Positions 14,484-27,582 of a stretch of 64,000 nucleotides of DNA are shown here, in pieces. Made by a program: the position numbers and the translations under genes. The notes under the pieces are model-generated. The model saw nothing but the letters and a program-made list of their open reading frames with translations, was not told where the DNA came from and did not search any database. The DNA is from Formicarius rufipectus (taxonomy: Eukaryota > Chordata > Aves > Passeriformes > Formicariidae), in NCBI GenBank assembly GCA_013399695.1, contig VXAU01000943.1, forward strand, positions 1,105,667 through 1,169,666, written 5' to 3'. How positions within the stretch are numbered: position 1 is the stretch's first letter; every line of letters starts with the position of its first letter.

Positions 14484-17400
14484 GAGTTTTTGTTTATATA
14501 AGGAGAACATGCTCATTGTTTTTTAACCTGTATAAATTTATATAACTGAGATGGCATTTGTTGTATTGAAGGAAAAGCACCAAGACTCTGCATTTGCATT
14601 ATGACTTTTTTGTATAAGTAGTATTGGGAGCATAAATTGCCCAAGTTTTAAAGAGATGGATCATCTGGGATCAGTTTTGCTCCAGAAAAAGAGGTAGCAT
14701 ATTGTGGCTCTGTTCCAGTTGGGATTTGCACAGCTGCCTAGCTTGAAGCATAAGGTATTATCTTAAATATGAAGGAAATATACACTTGAAGTAGACAAAG
14801 TTTTTTTTTTTAGAAAAGTAACCCTCAAGCATCAATGAAATTTTAAGTAAAACAACACACAGGTTTTAAATCCTAGTAATATAGGATAGAAAGTGCAATA
14901 TGGAATCACAACATGATTTAATCAGTATGGCACAGGCCTGCAGCATAGAGCTAAGCCATTCCCAGCAAAGGGTAGTAGATTTAAATATATATAGCATCAT
15001 CCTATGTTGATTAGTTAAGTGCAGCTGCAGCCCTGCTTCTCCCATAGATGAGGGTCTTCCCTGTGTTATCCCCCCACAGCTCCCCAGCAGCAAGCAAAGT
15101 GCTTTGATGGGATACCAGTTTCATAGAAAGCTGGTGTTGTGACCCCTCTGCCACTGTGCACCTACAGCAGACATGGGCATAACCTCAAAGTTATAACACC
15201 ACTTCCATGGGGACTGGGGAGGGAAAGCTCATAAAGCATAGCTGGTTCTTCTTATGGAGCTATTAGAAGGGAGAGAAGCATGAGACACTCCTTTCTTCAT
15301 GTCCTTTCATCTCTACCTCACAGTCCTGTCCAAGCACCAAACCCAACCACACACTTTGTGCCAGGCCCCCAAAGCACTGCTGCTTAGTGAGGTTTGACTG
15401 AGGGCCACCCAATGAAGAACTGGTGCTGACAGTTCTGGCTCAGCAAGTTCAACCTTCCATCCACAGAAGCCTCATGTACCCCATGTCTTTTCTTGACTGC
15501 CTGAAGGGCTGGGGCTTTGCACCCTCTTCCCAAGCCACGATGCTCACAGCACAGATCTCTGCAAAAGGCTGTGTGGCAGCTTCTGCAGTGGGGACAGGTG
15601 GATTGACCTCAATATGAAGTGTGTATCTGGGCAGGGAATCCTGTGGGATGCACTCTGGCAGGCACCTATAAACCTCTCCATCCCCTAGAGCATCTGGTCC
15701 ATACCCCAAGTCCCAAAAGAGCTAAAAGGGCCTTGTAGGTATAGACCACACCAGCTTGTTCAGTCAAAGGTCTTCAGTAAACAAATCCCTTCTCAGGCCT
15801 CAAAGATGGCACCTTGGCCAATCCTGATGGACAAACTCTACATGCCAAGCCACAGTGCAAGAGCAGCCCTCACCTCAAGACCAGCAGTGCAAGTTTGCTG
15901 ACAGCTGAGGGTGCTAATAGAGCAGGGGGCATTTGTCCTTGTGTGCAGATGAGTCACTAAGAGCCACACCAGAACCCAGGGACTGGTTTTGCACTTTCCA
16001 GCACACACTCAGGCTGTGTCACAGAAGAGCCCAGCTTTGAATTCATTGCCAGATTTTCTGTGCTGCCTCAGAATCAGGGACTTGAGGCTCCTTACATGAA
16101 CTACAAACCTGGCTGGCAGCAGCATCCTGCAAAGGGGCTACAATTCAGCACCTGGGCCAGCAGCTTAGGAACACCACAAAGAAACTGAGACATGAGACCT
16201 CTATGTTCAAACTTAGTTTGGGAAAGGTGCCACCAGCCTTTGCAGTTGTTCTTCCAAAAGACTTTCAGTGGTTTGCATCAGACAAGAAAACCCGGGGGGT
16301 GGAGGGGGGAAAAAAAAAGTCATCACTTTTCTATCTCCCCCTCTCCCCTCCCTGTATTACAAACTCCGGAGTTTAGTAAGTTTTTTTATTTTGCTCTCTG
16401 GCTACCAGCTGACACAACAGCTGTCAGAAGAGTTTCCTGCAAAATGCCGAGGTTTGAAACTTGAGATATTGAACCAATTTGTTTCTGTCACTTGCAACTT
16501 ACCGCATTCTGTTTTCACATCAGGGTCCAAGTGAAATGCTATTCAAAACCACTAGAAATAGTGCATTTGCTTTACCACTGATTTTAATGCAGCCAGGAAT
16601 CTGATGGAAACCTCACTTGTCACATTACATAGCTCTAACACAGCTAAAATTTTAGGATATTAGGATGTGAGAGAACGGAATTGGCTCATGCTCAGTACAA
16701 GTTAGTACACCTCACTACCACACTACAGCCAGAGCACAGTCTCTGCAGCCCCCATGACCTCAGCCATGGCTGCAGAATGCTGAAAGAAAAAATTGCTTTC
16801 AGCATCAGCTGTGCTTTGCTGTCTCCAGAAAGAGCCATGAAATCTAGCTTCATAAAAGGATTAGCAGGAGGCAGCAAAGAAAACCCTACTAAAACATTTA
16901 GCATCAAAGATCTCTGCTTCCCATGTTTCCTGAGCACTGACTCATAACATTGTGTATCTGAGGGCATCTATTTCTCTCCCCTGCTTCTCCCTTTGCAACT
17001 GCTGGAGTATAGAGTATTTTATTTATCCTCTTACAAGTAAGATGTTTGACAATATCTTGTAAAATCAAATTGGAAGGAAAAATAGGGGCTGCTTTTAAGG
17101 AGAAAATATACTTAAATACTCATTTAAATAATAATGGATAAAACTCAGAGAGTGGAACCACATGTAGATAAACAAAAAAAATAGCTGTCATTTATGCGCT
17201 GCTAACAGTATTATACTCTGATTCTAATTAAGATGCTAAACATTTCTTTAGATGCAGGGTTGTTTCTTTTGTATTGTTTTCACTGAGCTGTATCTGCTCA
17301 CCCTTCAATGCCCAGTGGTGGAAGAGGCAACTACAAGAAATCTAATCAAACAAGTGGGCAGTTATTCTATTAAAAGCACTTGTGGCTTGTGAACCATGGA

Positions 17401-20400
17401 CCATCATTTCTTGGTGTCTCACTGCAACTCATCACCCGTTCCCTGACAGAAGCCACTGTGCCAAACACTTTCTCACACAGCACCACACGGTATCATTTCA
17501 ACTCTAGCATTTACCCATGCATGTGATGTGCTCACAACAAAACAAAACAAACAAACAAACAAACCAAACAACCACCAACACATAAATTCCTCTTTAAACG
17601 TGCATAAAGGTTAAAATTTCTGCAGGATGGTCCTTCCCCTCCCCACGAAGTACACAGGCATCCACTGGACCCTAGCACCAGATTCAAGTAGCAAGGCTTT
17701 ATGCACTGGGAGCTACAAATTTCTGCATGTAGATTTGTGCCCAGTGAGAGTTCAGTTTCAGCAAAGGGTAAAAAACATGTCTGGTTCCTGTCTCTATCAG
17801 GAGACTCTGTGTGTATGTGTAGTTTAGGGAAAGGGTTTACATCTCCTCCAGAGTTTGCATGAAGCTTCCTGGATCCCTATCCCTGCTGCAGCTGCCCTCC
17901 CCACTGCTGTTTGCTGCTCACCCATCAGTTTAGATTTCTTGCAACACCCAGAGAACTGGCTTTGGAGCAGCTGACCCACTCCCACTGCAGCTTTCACAGA
18001 GATACATGATATCTAGTACAGGTGGATGGTTTTTGCTAGCAACAAGCAGTTAGATACACTCCATTATCTTGCACTCATTTCTTTGCCTTTCCTCCCTGTC
18101 AGATGCTTTATCAGTGTCCTTTCCTCCTGAGGGTGACACATCCCTACAAAGAGCTTGGGGATACAAAAATACACTTGTTTTAGTGATGCAGTCACGCTTG
18201 TTAACGCATGACCGTACCACCCAGAAACACCCACCTCATCCAAATGCGCTTTTGGCAGCCACTGCCTTCAGCTGGTGTCTAATTGTTCTTGGTGCTAGGG
18301 AACTACATGGAAATAGCTATGTGTCAAATTATTTTCTCCAGTAGTTACAAACTCAGCGCATTCTTTCTAGGCAAGTACACATTACTACCTGGCCACATTT
18401 CAGATTCCTTTGAAGAAGGGAAACAGAAAAATCACTGCCATAGCCACTGCAAGGATGGGCTTTTTTGGACTCTACACGCTAAAGAACAACCACTGCAACA
18501 AAGTGAAAGGAAACTCTACATGGTTGTTACAAGATTTAAGCATAAACCTAACACTTGTCTCATCTAGAAACAAGAGTTGCACCAGTGCACCGGTAGCTGT
18601 TCTCAGTCTGGGAGCTGGTGGGTTAGCAGCCCTCTCCAGCACTCAAGCAAGCAGCAAGTGGCATCTGCTGGTGCCTCTTCTATTCCTCCTGCAAAAAGTG
18701 CTGCTGCAGCACAGGGACAGTGCAACCAACAGCAGAACTGCTAAGAATTACCAGCAAATTGTTGATACCTCCTCAAGTAAGAATTCTGCCACCCATGAAA
18801 ATTTCAGAGGGGAGTATTTTAAGCAAGGAATAAAAAAACTACTGTTTCATTAGTCAAACTACATTAGTACAATTATGTAATAAAAATCCTGGTTGGGGCA
18901 GTGTAAAGTCAAGGATGTTGCTCATCACATGCTATTACTTTTTGTCCACTAGTAGCTTAATCAATTGTATCCACATATATATAATAGCGTAATATATATC
19001 ATATCTATGTTATAGGCATATATTTATCTTCAAAATAGTTTTGGAGGTATTCATTGCTAGATACCAGAGGGGCGGCACTAATAAAATCAGCCTCTTTCCA
19101 CTTTAAAGCAAGATACCATCCTATATATGCATGATCTTTTCCCCCCACTAAATTAAACCACTTCCTCTCCTTCCTGTGCATTCATCGGCTTGAAACTCAA
19201 AGCAGTATTTTATGGTTTGGGTTTAACGATGAAAAACATGTTTAACACCACGAAAAGCACTAACTGCTAAGATAATGCTAGTGGAGCAATTAATCTTCTC
19301 ACTTTCAGTTTAGATCATGACTGGTGGTAGACATTTAATGCAATAGCTAGCTCTGTGCTGGCAGCACTCCAAGATGCAAAAGCTGTGGCTAATTTGTATG
19401 ACAGCCAGCGTCTGCTAAGCAACTCACTCTTGGCTGAGCCTGGTTTCCCGTATTTCACAGCACAAAGCTGCATAAAATAGTCCACAGCCATGAAATAAGA
19501 AATCAATCAGTTTGCACTCCAGTCCTTTCCTAGTCTGGTAGTCACTGGGAGGTAGTTGCTCCACAAAGACACACCATGAAGCAGCAGGAGCAAAGCTGTG
19601 CCTTCATCCACAGCAGCAAGAGTCAAAACTTTCCCATCCCTCTATTACTTTAGAGGTAGTCAGGAGGCAGCCTGAACTGACTCATGACCAGGTGGGCTCA
19701 AGGAAGAGCATCCCTGCTCTCCAAATAGATGCAAAAAGAGATCCCTTCAAGGAGAATGCCACCAGCATCAAGTTTAATCAGTACTAACCACTAACAAAAC
19801 AAAGGCCAATTCAGCATCTGGCCCATCTTCCCTGCCAAGGGGAGTTTAAATAGATATTAACAGTCCCTTAATATCAGCTCCTGCAGCTTAGTGTATATCC
19901 TGAGATGGGCTCTTTCAGTCCTTCTGGCATATTTAGTAATTTGAGTATTTGAGAGGCTCAATCAGTTTGGGTACACGGAAACAGACTGAAATTTAAGATG
20001 ATAAAAATTGAAGTTGTGGATTTTTCTTCCATGTATACTTTGACAGCCAGTAAACTGCTGTTGCTCTGAATCAAAAACAGTTTTTCAAGTAAGATATATC
20101 TGTAATAGGTAAGCATTATTTCATCTTTCATACACACAAATGTAAGTTATATTACCATTTGATGATTTCTAACCTCGTTTGTTGATACTCTTTGGCATTT
20201 TGACAAGTATTTCTCTCATCTTATTTTCAAAGTATGGAAGAAATATTAACTGATCACCTGAGATAGATAGAAGGTCTTATTTTTACAACTAGAAAGCCAA
20301 GATCCTAGGGAAGTAGGCAGCCAACACCTCAATCTGAAGTCCCGACAGAGTGAGAGGAGCATAATTCAGCATACACAATAAGAGAAGGGAACAAAGGGAA

Positions 20401-20414
20401 CTAGTACAGGAATC
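14484..20414. other. HTR1F 3' flank and intergenic DNA
   Basis: The first several hundred bases are presumably the HTR1F 3' untranslated region. I saw no canonical AATAAA within about 600 bases of the stop, so its end is not defined. The rest has no recognised gene. It holds an AAAC-type microsatellite near 17.54-17.58 kb, a TA-rich patch near 18.97-19.02 kb and chance frames. Confidence 0.45.
17536..17575. repeat. AAAC-rich simple repeat
   Basis: Runs of AAAC/CAAA units, slightly interrupted. Low-complexity microsatellite with no associated gene. Confidence 0.8.
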
Positions 20415-21190
20415 ACAAAACATGTGAGGTTAGCAGCGATCTCTGGAGTTCGCCTTACTCAGTCCCCCTGCTCCAGCAGGGCCATCTAGAGAAGGCTGTC
20501 CAGCACCATGTCCAGATCACTTTTTAACATTTCCAAGTACATACTCCACCAACCCTCTGGACAACCTGTGCCAGTGCTCAGCCATCCTCATAGTAAGAGT
20601 GGTCCTCACAATCACATGGAGCCTCCTGCGCTTCAGACCTATTGCCTCTTGTTCTTTCATGAAGCCACACCGAAAAGAGCTCAGTTACATCTTCACTGCA
20701 CCCTCATTTCAGGTATTTACTATATACAGTGAATAAATGTTCCCTTCTCCAGGCTGAACAGCTCCAGGTCTCTCAGTCTTCCCTCACAGAGGAGTTGCCC
20801 CATCCCCTTCAACATCTCCATGGCCCCTCACTGGACTTTTTCCAGTATATCCATGTCTCTCCTACACCAAAGGGACCAGAACTGTACTCAGCACTCCAGA
20901 TGTGGCCTCACCAGTGCTGAGCAGAGAGGAAGCTTCACCGTCCTTGACCTGCTCACCACACTCCTCCCAGCACTGGTCACAACAAAATTGTCCTTTGCCA
21001 CAAGCGCAAAATGTCAACTCATGTTCAGCCTCCTGCCCCCAAGGATGCCCCCCAGGTTCTTTCTTGCCAAGCTGCTTTCTAGTTTGTTAACCCCCAGCAC
21101 ATACTAGTGTATGGGGCTGTTTCTCCCCAGGTGCAGGATTTGGAGCATCCCTTTGTTGAACTGCACAAGGAATCACATACTACAGTTTGA
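20415..21190 (-). mobile_element. CR1 LINE remnant, minus strand
   Basis: About 0.75 kb that resembles the 3' half of a CR1 element in reverse complement. Recognisable blocks include 'ctccagcagggccatctaga', 'ccagatgtggcctcaccagt' and the 'caggctgaacagctccaggt' region. All of its frames are short and broken. Both ends are estimates. Confidence 0.8.
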
Positions 21191-22339
21191 GGGATGAAAA
21201 TAGGAGCTGTGGATCGAAGCAGACCAGGAAAGAGAAAGGACAAGAAGAGGGAGAGACAAAGACTGAGCAGTTTTCTCCCTATGGAGTCAGGTAGCCTTGA
21301 AGTAAACTTGTTTGAACTCATCACAGCTCCGATCCAACTAACAAAAGTGCCAGTTCACTCTGAAGCTGCTTGGCACCTCCCAGAAGCTGAGAGATGGAGA
21401 GGAGGTTGTTTTGCCATCTCCATCCCACACAGGGTCAGTACAACACTGTATAGTCAAGCACACATGATCCTTGTTGAAGATTAGTGTGACAACACTGGTC
21501 AGCACCAGGCATGCACAGCCAGTGAGGCTGGGGATCTGCAAGAACTGAGATTTTAAAAGCTACAAGCAGTAGAGAGGAGGGGAAAAGTGAGCAGTATGAA
21601 AAGGCACCTTTTAAAATCTTATCTACATTCCAATGATACCCTATATTGCCCTCTCAAAAACCACCTTGAGTACACAGAGTGCTGAATGTGCACTGTGCCC
21701 CTTGCTTTAAGCGTGGCAGAGATATATGCTCATCTTGCATTTCAGATTTCACAAAAACAAGTTACACAGTCAAACCACTATGAAGTTTCCTGCTTCTCCT
21801 TGTTAAATACCCTGGTGCATGCCAGTCCTCCCCAGCCCCTGCCAGCCTGACCTTCGCCTGTGTCTCCAGCTCACCAAGCATGGCTTTAAAGCACTTCTTA
21901 ACCAATTTACTCCACTATTCCTCTCTTTTGTTTGACTACAGAGGAATAACAAAAGCAACTGAAACGCTCTCCAAGCAAGACACAAAATAGAAGGAAGCAG
22001 TCTAGATTTAACAGAAAATAAATCTAGTAACACTCCTCTGAACCACCTCACTCCACACTCTGACTGTTCTCACCCACAATACACTGCACACCATGAGTGA
22101 AGGGTAAGAGTTATTTCAGTAGAAGGTTTGACTCATTTTGTGTAACCGGGCAAAAAAAAGCTCTCATTTAAAGATCCCCCGGGGAAATGAGGGAGGCTAT
22201 GAAGTGATAACCTGCTCTGCCTTCGCTCAACCTTGGCTGTACAAGGAAAACCAAAAGAGGAGCGATAGGTTATTGACTAAGGGGCAGAGAAGGAAACACA
22301 GCACAGAAACAGATGAAAGGGTTGTCAGGGAGGAGGAGG

Positions 22340-22650
22340 AGGAAAGAACAGGCTGTAAGCGAGTGCTTTGCTCTCCCAGGACAGAGCAGCTTTGCCTCAG
22401 CGCCCGACTGCGGGCAAGCAACCACGAAGTGCACAAACAGCGGGTCGGAAATGGGAGGCGATTTGGGGCTGTTCTCGCCGTCCCAGGCCACTTGTGCGGC
22501 TGGGGACCCGCTGCGGGGCCGGGGTTTTTTGGTCGGGGCTGTGTTGTTCCCGCTCGCAGGGACAAGGCGGCGTTTTGCGGGCGGGCGGNNNNNNNNNNNN
22601 NNNNNNNNCTGGCGGCGCCCGCGCCCGCCCCGACCCGCACATCGTGTGCC
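22340..22650. promoter_or_regulatory. CpG island interrupted by an assembly gap
   Basis: A sharp rise in G+C and CpG density stands out against AT-rich flanks. CpG dinucleotides recur every few bases, most densely around 22490-22645. A 20-base N run at 22589-22608 sits in the richest part. Isolated CpG islands in birds usually mark promoters, but I found no coding exon on either strand beside it, so the transcript (a gene's noncoding first exon or a lncRNA) is unknown. The overlapping frames here are composition artefacts and run through the Ns. Confidence 0.6.
22589..22608. other. assembly gap (20 N)
   Basis: Twenty undetermined bases within the GC-rich island. The true length is unknown. 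Confidence 0.99.
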
Positions 22651-22689
22651 CAAGAGCACTGTAAAAGGCCCTCGTTGGCTATGGCAGCC

Positions 22690-23180
22690 TTCGTGCTGTG
22701 CCCACTGCCCTGGGCAGCCTGTCCCAGTGCCCAGACACCCTCTGGGGTGAGAATCCCCTCCTGAGATCCAAGCTAAACCTCCCCCAACTTAGCTTTATGC
22801 CACTCCCTCGGGTTCTGTCACTCATCAGCAAAGAGGTCAGTGCTGCCCCTCGGCTTCTTTTATTAGGGAGCTATAGCCTGAAACAAGGTCTCCTCTCGGT
22901 CTCCTCCAGGCTGAACAAGCCAAGTCAGCTCAGCCACTCCTCATAAGGCTTCCCCTCGAGCCCCTCCACCATCTTTGTAGATCTCCTTTGGACACTCTCT
23001 AATACCATTATATCCTTCACATATTGTGGCCCCCAAAACCACACACAGGACTCAGGTGAGGCTGCACTAGCACAGAGTGGGACAATCACCTCCCTCAACC
23101 AGCCAGTGATTCTGTGGCTGATGCCCCCCGATGTGTGGTGATTTAGAGATTTAGTACAATAGGTACACACTGACCCACAC
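22690..23180 (-). mobile_element. CR1 LINE remnant, minus strand
   Basis: Reverse-complement CR1 sequence. It includes the 'gccctgggcagcctgtccca' block, the 'aggctgaacaagccaagtca' block and 'tcctttggacactctctaat', in the same order as the other CR1 remnants of this window. Degraded and 5'-truncated. It abuts the CpG island. Confidence 0.8.
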
Positions 23181-25254
23181 CTGTGACAGGAAGGAGAGTC
23201 TCAGTCAAAAGTTGATTAACATAAGGGATCATTTACCAGGATGATGACCCAAGAGAGCTGCCGAGCTCGCAGCAGATTGAAGATTGGGTCAGTGGGAGAA
23301 GGGAACAGAGTTAGGGTACAGCTTTCTTTTGGGTTAACACTCAGTTGTGGAGTACGAGGCTCCTGGGACAACCAGCCACCGGCAGGAAAGGGGACTTCCT
23401 ACAAAGGAGAAGGGAACGTGATATTTGCTCCTTCTCATGGCTGTGCCAAGACTAAAGCAGTTTATGTAATTTTTTGTTAGCTGAATGAGGCTCCAGGGCA
23501 TTTCAATTAAAGTTGGCAAGTCTATACAAAGTTCAGCAATGCGACCTCCCAAGCAAAGGTCTGGAAGGATTGTAATTTAAAAGGGTATTCAGACACCTAT
23601 GAAGCTTGAAAATGTATACAGGGGGGGAAAAAGTTACAGATCACCAAAAATCAACATAGTTATAATGCCTAATAATACAGCCACAGTGACAGGTAAAAGT
23701 TTCTAGAGAAGTTGTTCCTTTCTTGGTGTGTTTTAGGGTTTATTTCAGGATTAAATTCTAAGAAGCCATGAGCAATACCAAGCACTAAGGAAATAGTAAC
23801 TCGCCTCTCTATTTAAAGTAACAACATTAATTATAATAACTATTTTTGATTTGGACTTCTATGTGGTTACCAGACTAAAGGTTTTGTTCACAGGTGCTTT
23901 TCACCACCTTTTGCTATTGCCCACTACTGTGTGAAGTGGCCAAAATTCCCTCAGTTCCAAAGCTGTAGCCAATCTCATACTGCACTGGTGTAAAGTACAA
24001 AGCAAGGCACCAGGCAGTGGAGATGTGTGCTCCAAATTTAGAAACTGGTCAATGATTGGAATATCATTTTAGGAAAGAAAAATTATTCACATATCAACAT
24101 AATTTACATCTTACTGTCTTCATGCATTTTCTGTGAAGTTCTACAGACAGCAGACCTGGGTTGGATGGCATACTGGGCAGTAAGGTACAAATCACCCAGG
24201 TTCAACACAAGACAGACACATTTGCAAGAGAAGCAGCCCAGGAACTTGAGCCCTCGCCTTCCCTCTTTACTGGGCTGCATCTACTCCAGTAAAGAACTTC
24301 CCAGGAAGTTAACAGCGTGTTAACAGTCCAGGAGTTGTACTCCATCAATAAGTATTATCTAACTGCCTGAAACGCAGACCACAAGAGAGAGAGGGGCAGA
24401 TGGAGGAGGATGAGGATGGAAATATAGAGAAGAAAGGCATTAAGATACAGTAACAACGTAGAGGCAAAGAGGAGAAAGTGTTGAAATTAACAGGTGTTTG
24501 CTATTTTCCTGTAACAAGGCCAGAAGTGGACTGAAGCAGTTCCCACGTGAGAAATCCAAGGACTTGCAGGAAGATCCCTAGCCAGCTTTGCAGGAAAAAG
24601 GGCACCGGGGGAGGAGGTGGGGGCAGGAGATAAGGAGAAAGGAAAACCTTGTGACTGTAGCAATCAAAAGAAAAACTCTGGGAGCAATTTGAGGCATGAT
24701 TTAGTTGCAATATAAACGCCAACACCAGGTATTGAGTAGAGAAGCTTTAAAGTCTCTATTGAGACCGGAACAAGTAGAAAAAGAAACACATAGGCCAACA
24801 CAAATGTGGACACAAGCACAGAGCAAAAGTGTCACAAACAATCCTTTTCAATTCTCTGACCCAAAGAGATGGGATTCACAGTGACAGATTTTTTTTTCTG
24901 AGCAAGAAGAGAACTCAGTAGCTGAAGAGACTCTAATTCCCCTGGCATTTTTCATGCTAAGAAATCATCTCTGTTGCATTGCCTACCCACTGATTTATAT
25001 CCAAGTATATTCAGTTGGTCCCTGTCAGCTGTCCTATTCCATTCCTGTTTCTGGAAAAGTGAATCTAGAACTGTTTATGCAATTCATTTGCAGTTTGAAT
25101 TTTTTCTTTCTTTTAATATAGGCAGCACAGGAGCCACTTGAGACGCTTTGCAAAGCAGAGAGAAAAATTATGACAGACCTTCTGATTCCTCTGCTTCTGT
25201 CAACATCTCTTCTTTTTTAATTGTCCTATGTGCTTATTTTATACTGCTATACAG

Positions 25255-25284
25255 ACACACACACAAAAAAAAAACAAAAAAAAA

Positions 25285-25345
<61 letters not shown>
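25255..25345. repeat. CA/A-rich simple repeat with an A60 run
   Basis: A short CA repeat passes into A-rich sequence and then 60 consecutive A residues (25286-25345). Bird genomes lack active L1/Alu-type poly(A) retroposons, and no retrocopy is seen 5' of the run. It is most simply a microsatellite. The lysine-rich frames across it are artefacts. Confidence 0.9.
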
Positions 25346-25347
<2 letters not shown>

Positions 25348-27529
25348 GAAACAACCAAAAAAAAGAAAAAGGCAAGCAATCCCACTCACACTAAGTGTGA
25401 GGCCACTTACAGTTGTGTGTCCTGCATTTGCAAAGGAATACACAGTGGCAGCGAGATCCCATCTCATTCCTATCTGCTGTAGAATATATGGCTATAAAAG
25501 AAGTAGTACTCAGGTAATTACAAGTATTCAGACACCCTAAAGACAAGCTAGTTTTAAACAGTAGCGAAGTCACATTTTCAGGTTGTTTAGGGAGCTGTAC
25601 AAACAGTAACTTAACATTTAGAGTGGTCATAAGGTGGTGCAAACCATATCCTCCCATTCAATTGTCCAGCAAAGTATGTGTAGGACTCCTTGCCAGACAA
25701 TATCCAATACCTATTTGATGCAGAAATGCCACAGGAACTTCTACCTGCAGCAGTTCAGCATGTAATAACCAAGGATGAAGTAAACGCCTTTCCTTGTTCC
25801 CCTATCTCAAGTTCTTTCTTTCTGTCTGTCACTGTGTGGCTTATCCAGCCAACTGTTCCAGTGGAGGAGGTCTCTTTGCTCAAATGTGACCCCTAGAGAT
25901 CCATTGCTGTCGCAGGGAAGTTCAAACATGGTGATCAACATTATAGGAGATCACAAAGTGAGCCAGCTTCACTGAATTGCACAATGTCAAATGCATTAAG
26001 ATAAAATGAAGCAAGATAATGACTGAAAACAAATAAAGATAAGAACTTCCCCAGGCCCTGGTAGAGGCAACAAAGCCCAATGATGAGCCAGTCAGTGGAA
26101 GTGACTTGAAGCACGACTAAAAGAAGTGAAATCCACAATCCAGCACCTCAGGAGAGCACCTCCCCATTACGTCTCCCGCTGTTCCACTGAGCAGCTGCTC
26201 CCTCTTCCTGCAGAGGACAACGCAGGAACATGCTGACACACAGGGCTCAGGTCACTGCAGGCAGGGAAGGACCAGCCCACACACACAGCCGAGGAAGCTG
26301 ACAGGCCTGTATTCCCTTAGTACTTCCATGAAAATACAAAGGCTTCTTGCTATATAGGCTGCTGTCATTAAGCTAAGGTCATTTCTGAGCCCTTTTAGGG
26401 CTTTTTTATAGAAGGAAATCCCCTGCTGACCAATTAGTACAGTGTGAATATGCTCCAGATGACTCTGATCTTTGTTGCCAGGGAGAGGCATGACAAGTAC
26501 CACTTTCCTCAGCAATGCATTTTCTGGTCTGGCTGCACAGCACTGCTAAGTTACCCAAAAAAGCAAATTCAAAATAATCCTTTTACTAATCCAGGAAAAG
26601 ACTGACACATCTGCTGCCTTTTCCTCCCTGGTCTTGTAGAGATGTATCTCTATTTCCTCCTTTCATATTATGTCCCACCCACTGTGGTAATTTCCTTGCT
26701 CTAACGCCGTAATTGTGATCAACTCTTCTCTCACATTACTACAACCCACTTCTTCACAGGTGGCCCACTGCTGTACCCAGAGAGGCTTCACAGACCACAA
26801 GACAACCAGAATCTGATCTACACCTTCTATATGCAGAGTTACTGCCCACAAACCCATTTTTTCCCATCTGCATACTTGCAAGGGTACAAAGTCAAGAGAG
26901 CAAAGTCAAGCACCTAGTGTTTTTTCCAAGCATAAACCAGTAGAGAAATACAGATATATTAACTTGTCCCCAAAAAGCTGAAAAGTGCTCTCAATCCACA
27001 CATTCATCTGAGTGACAGCACAAACATGGGTCAAGCAGAGGCATTTTCATGACAGTTGATTCTTACCATATCATCACAGCCAGCAGCTTTCTGATCCAGA
27101 TACAGCCACCACAGGATTTCAGAAGGGTCACGTACTCCTTAGGCATCTTTAGTGTTACCATTTATCACCCTCCCTCACCCCCCGTTCCCAAGGAAGGGAC
27201 ACAAAAAAACCTATGGGACTCATCTTGAATGTCTACCTTGCATCAAGACAAATTCATTAGTTTCCATCTCTGTCCAAGCACCTGCTGAATCCTCTGACAT
27301 AAATTTATTTTAACTAATGATAAGTCTGAGAATTAAAATTTCCTAGGACTTTGCACTAAAAGGCTTTGTTGGTTTTACTTCTCTAATCTTTCCAATACTC
27401 AGACTGACCCCCTTCTGCCTCAGGAAGGCAACTCAGACCATAGGGGTGCCTGGGCCAACACATGAACCTGGCCCAGCCCACCTTGCCAGGCACTGAAAGG
27501 AAACTTGGTCTAAAATTCTCCCATTGTTA

Positions 27530-27582
27530 AAAAACAAACCAACCAAACAAACAAACAAAACCACAAAAACAAACAAACACCC
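27530..27582. repeat. AAAC-rich simple repeat
   Basis: Tandem AAAC/AACC units with interruptions. Low complexity. Confidence 0.75.

Noticed and set aside
22138..22764. Long overlapping frames (81-208 codons) around the CpG island
   Set aside because: They run through the N gap on both strands and reflect the scarcity of stop codons in GC-rich DNA. No domain and no conserved reading frame is evident.
25148..25540. Lysine-rich 130-codon frame
   Set aside because: Translation of the A-rich simple repeat.
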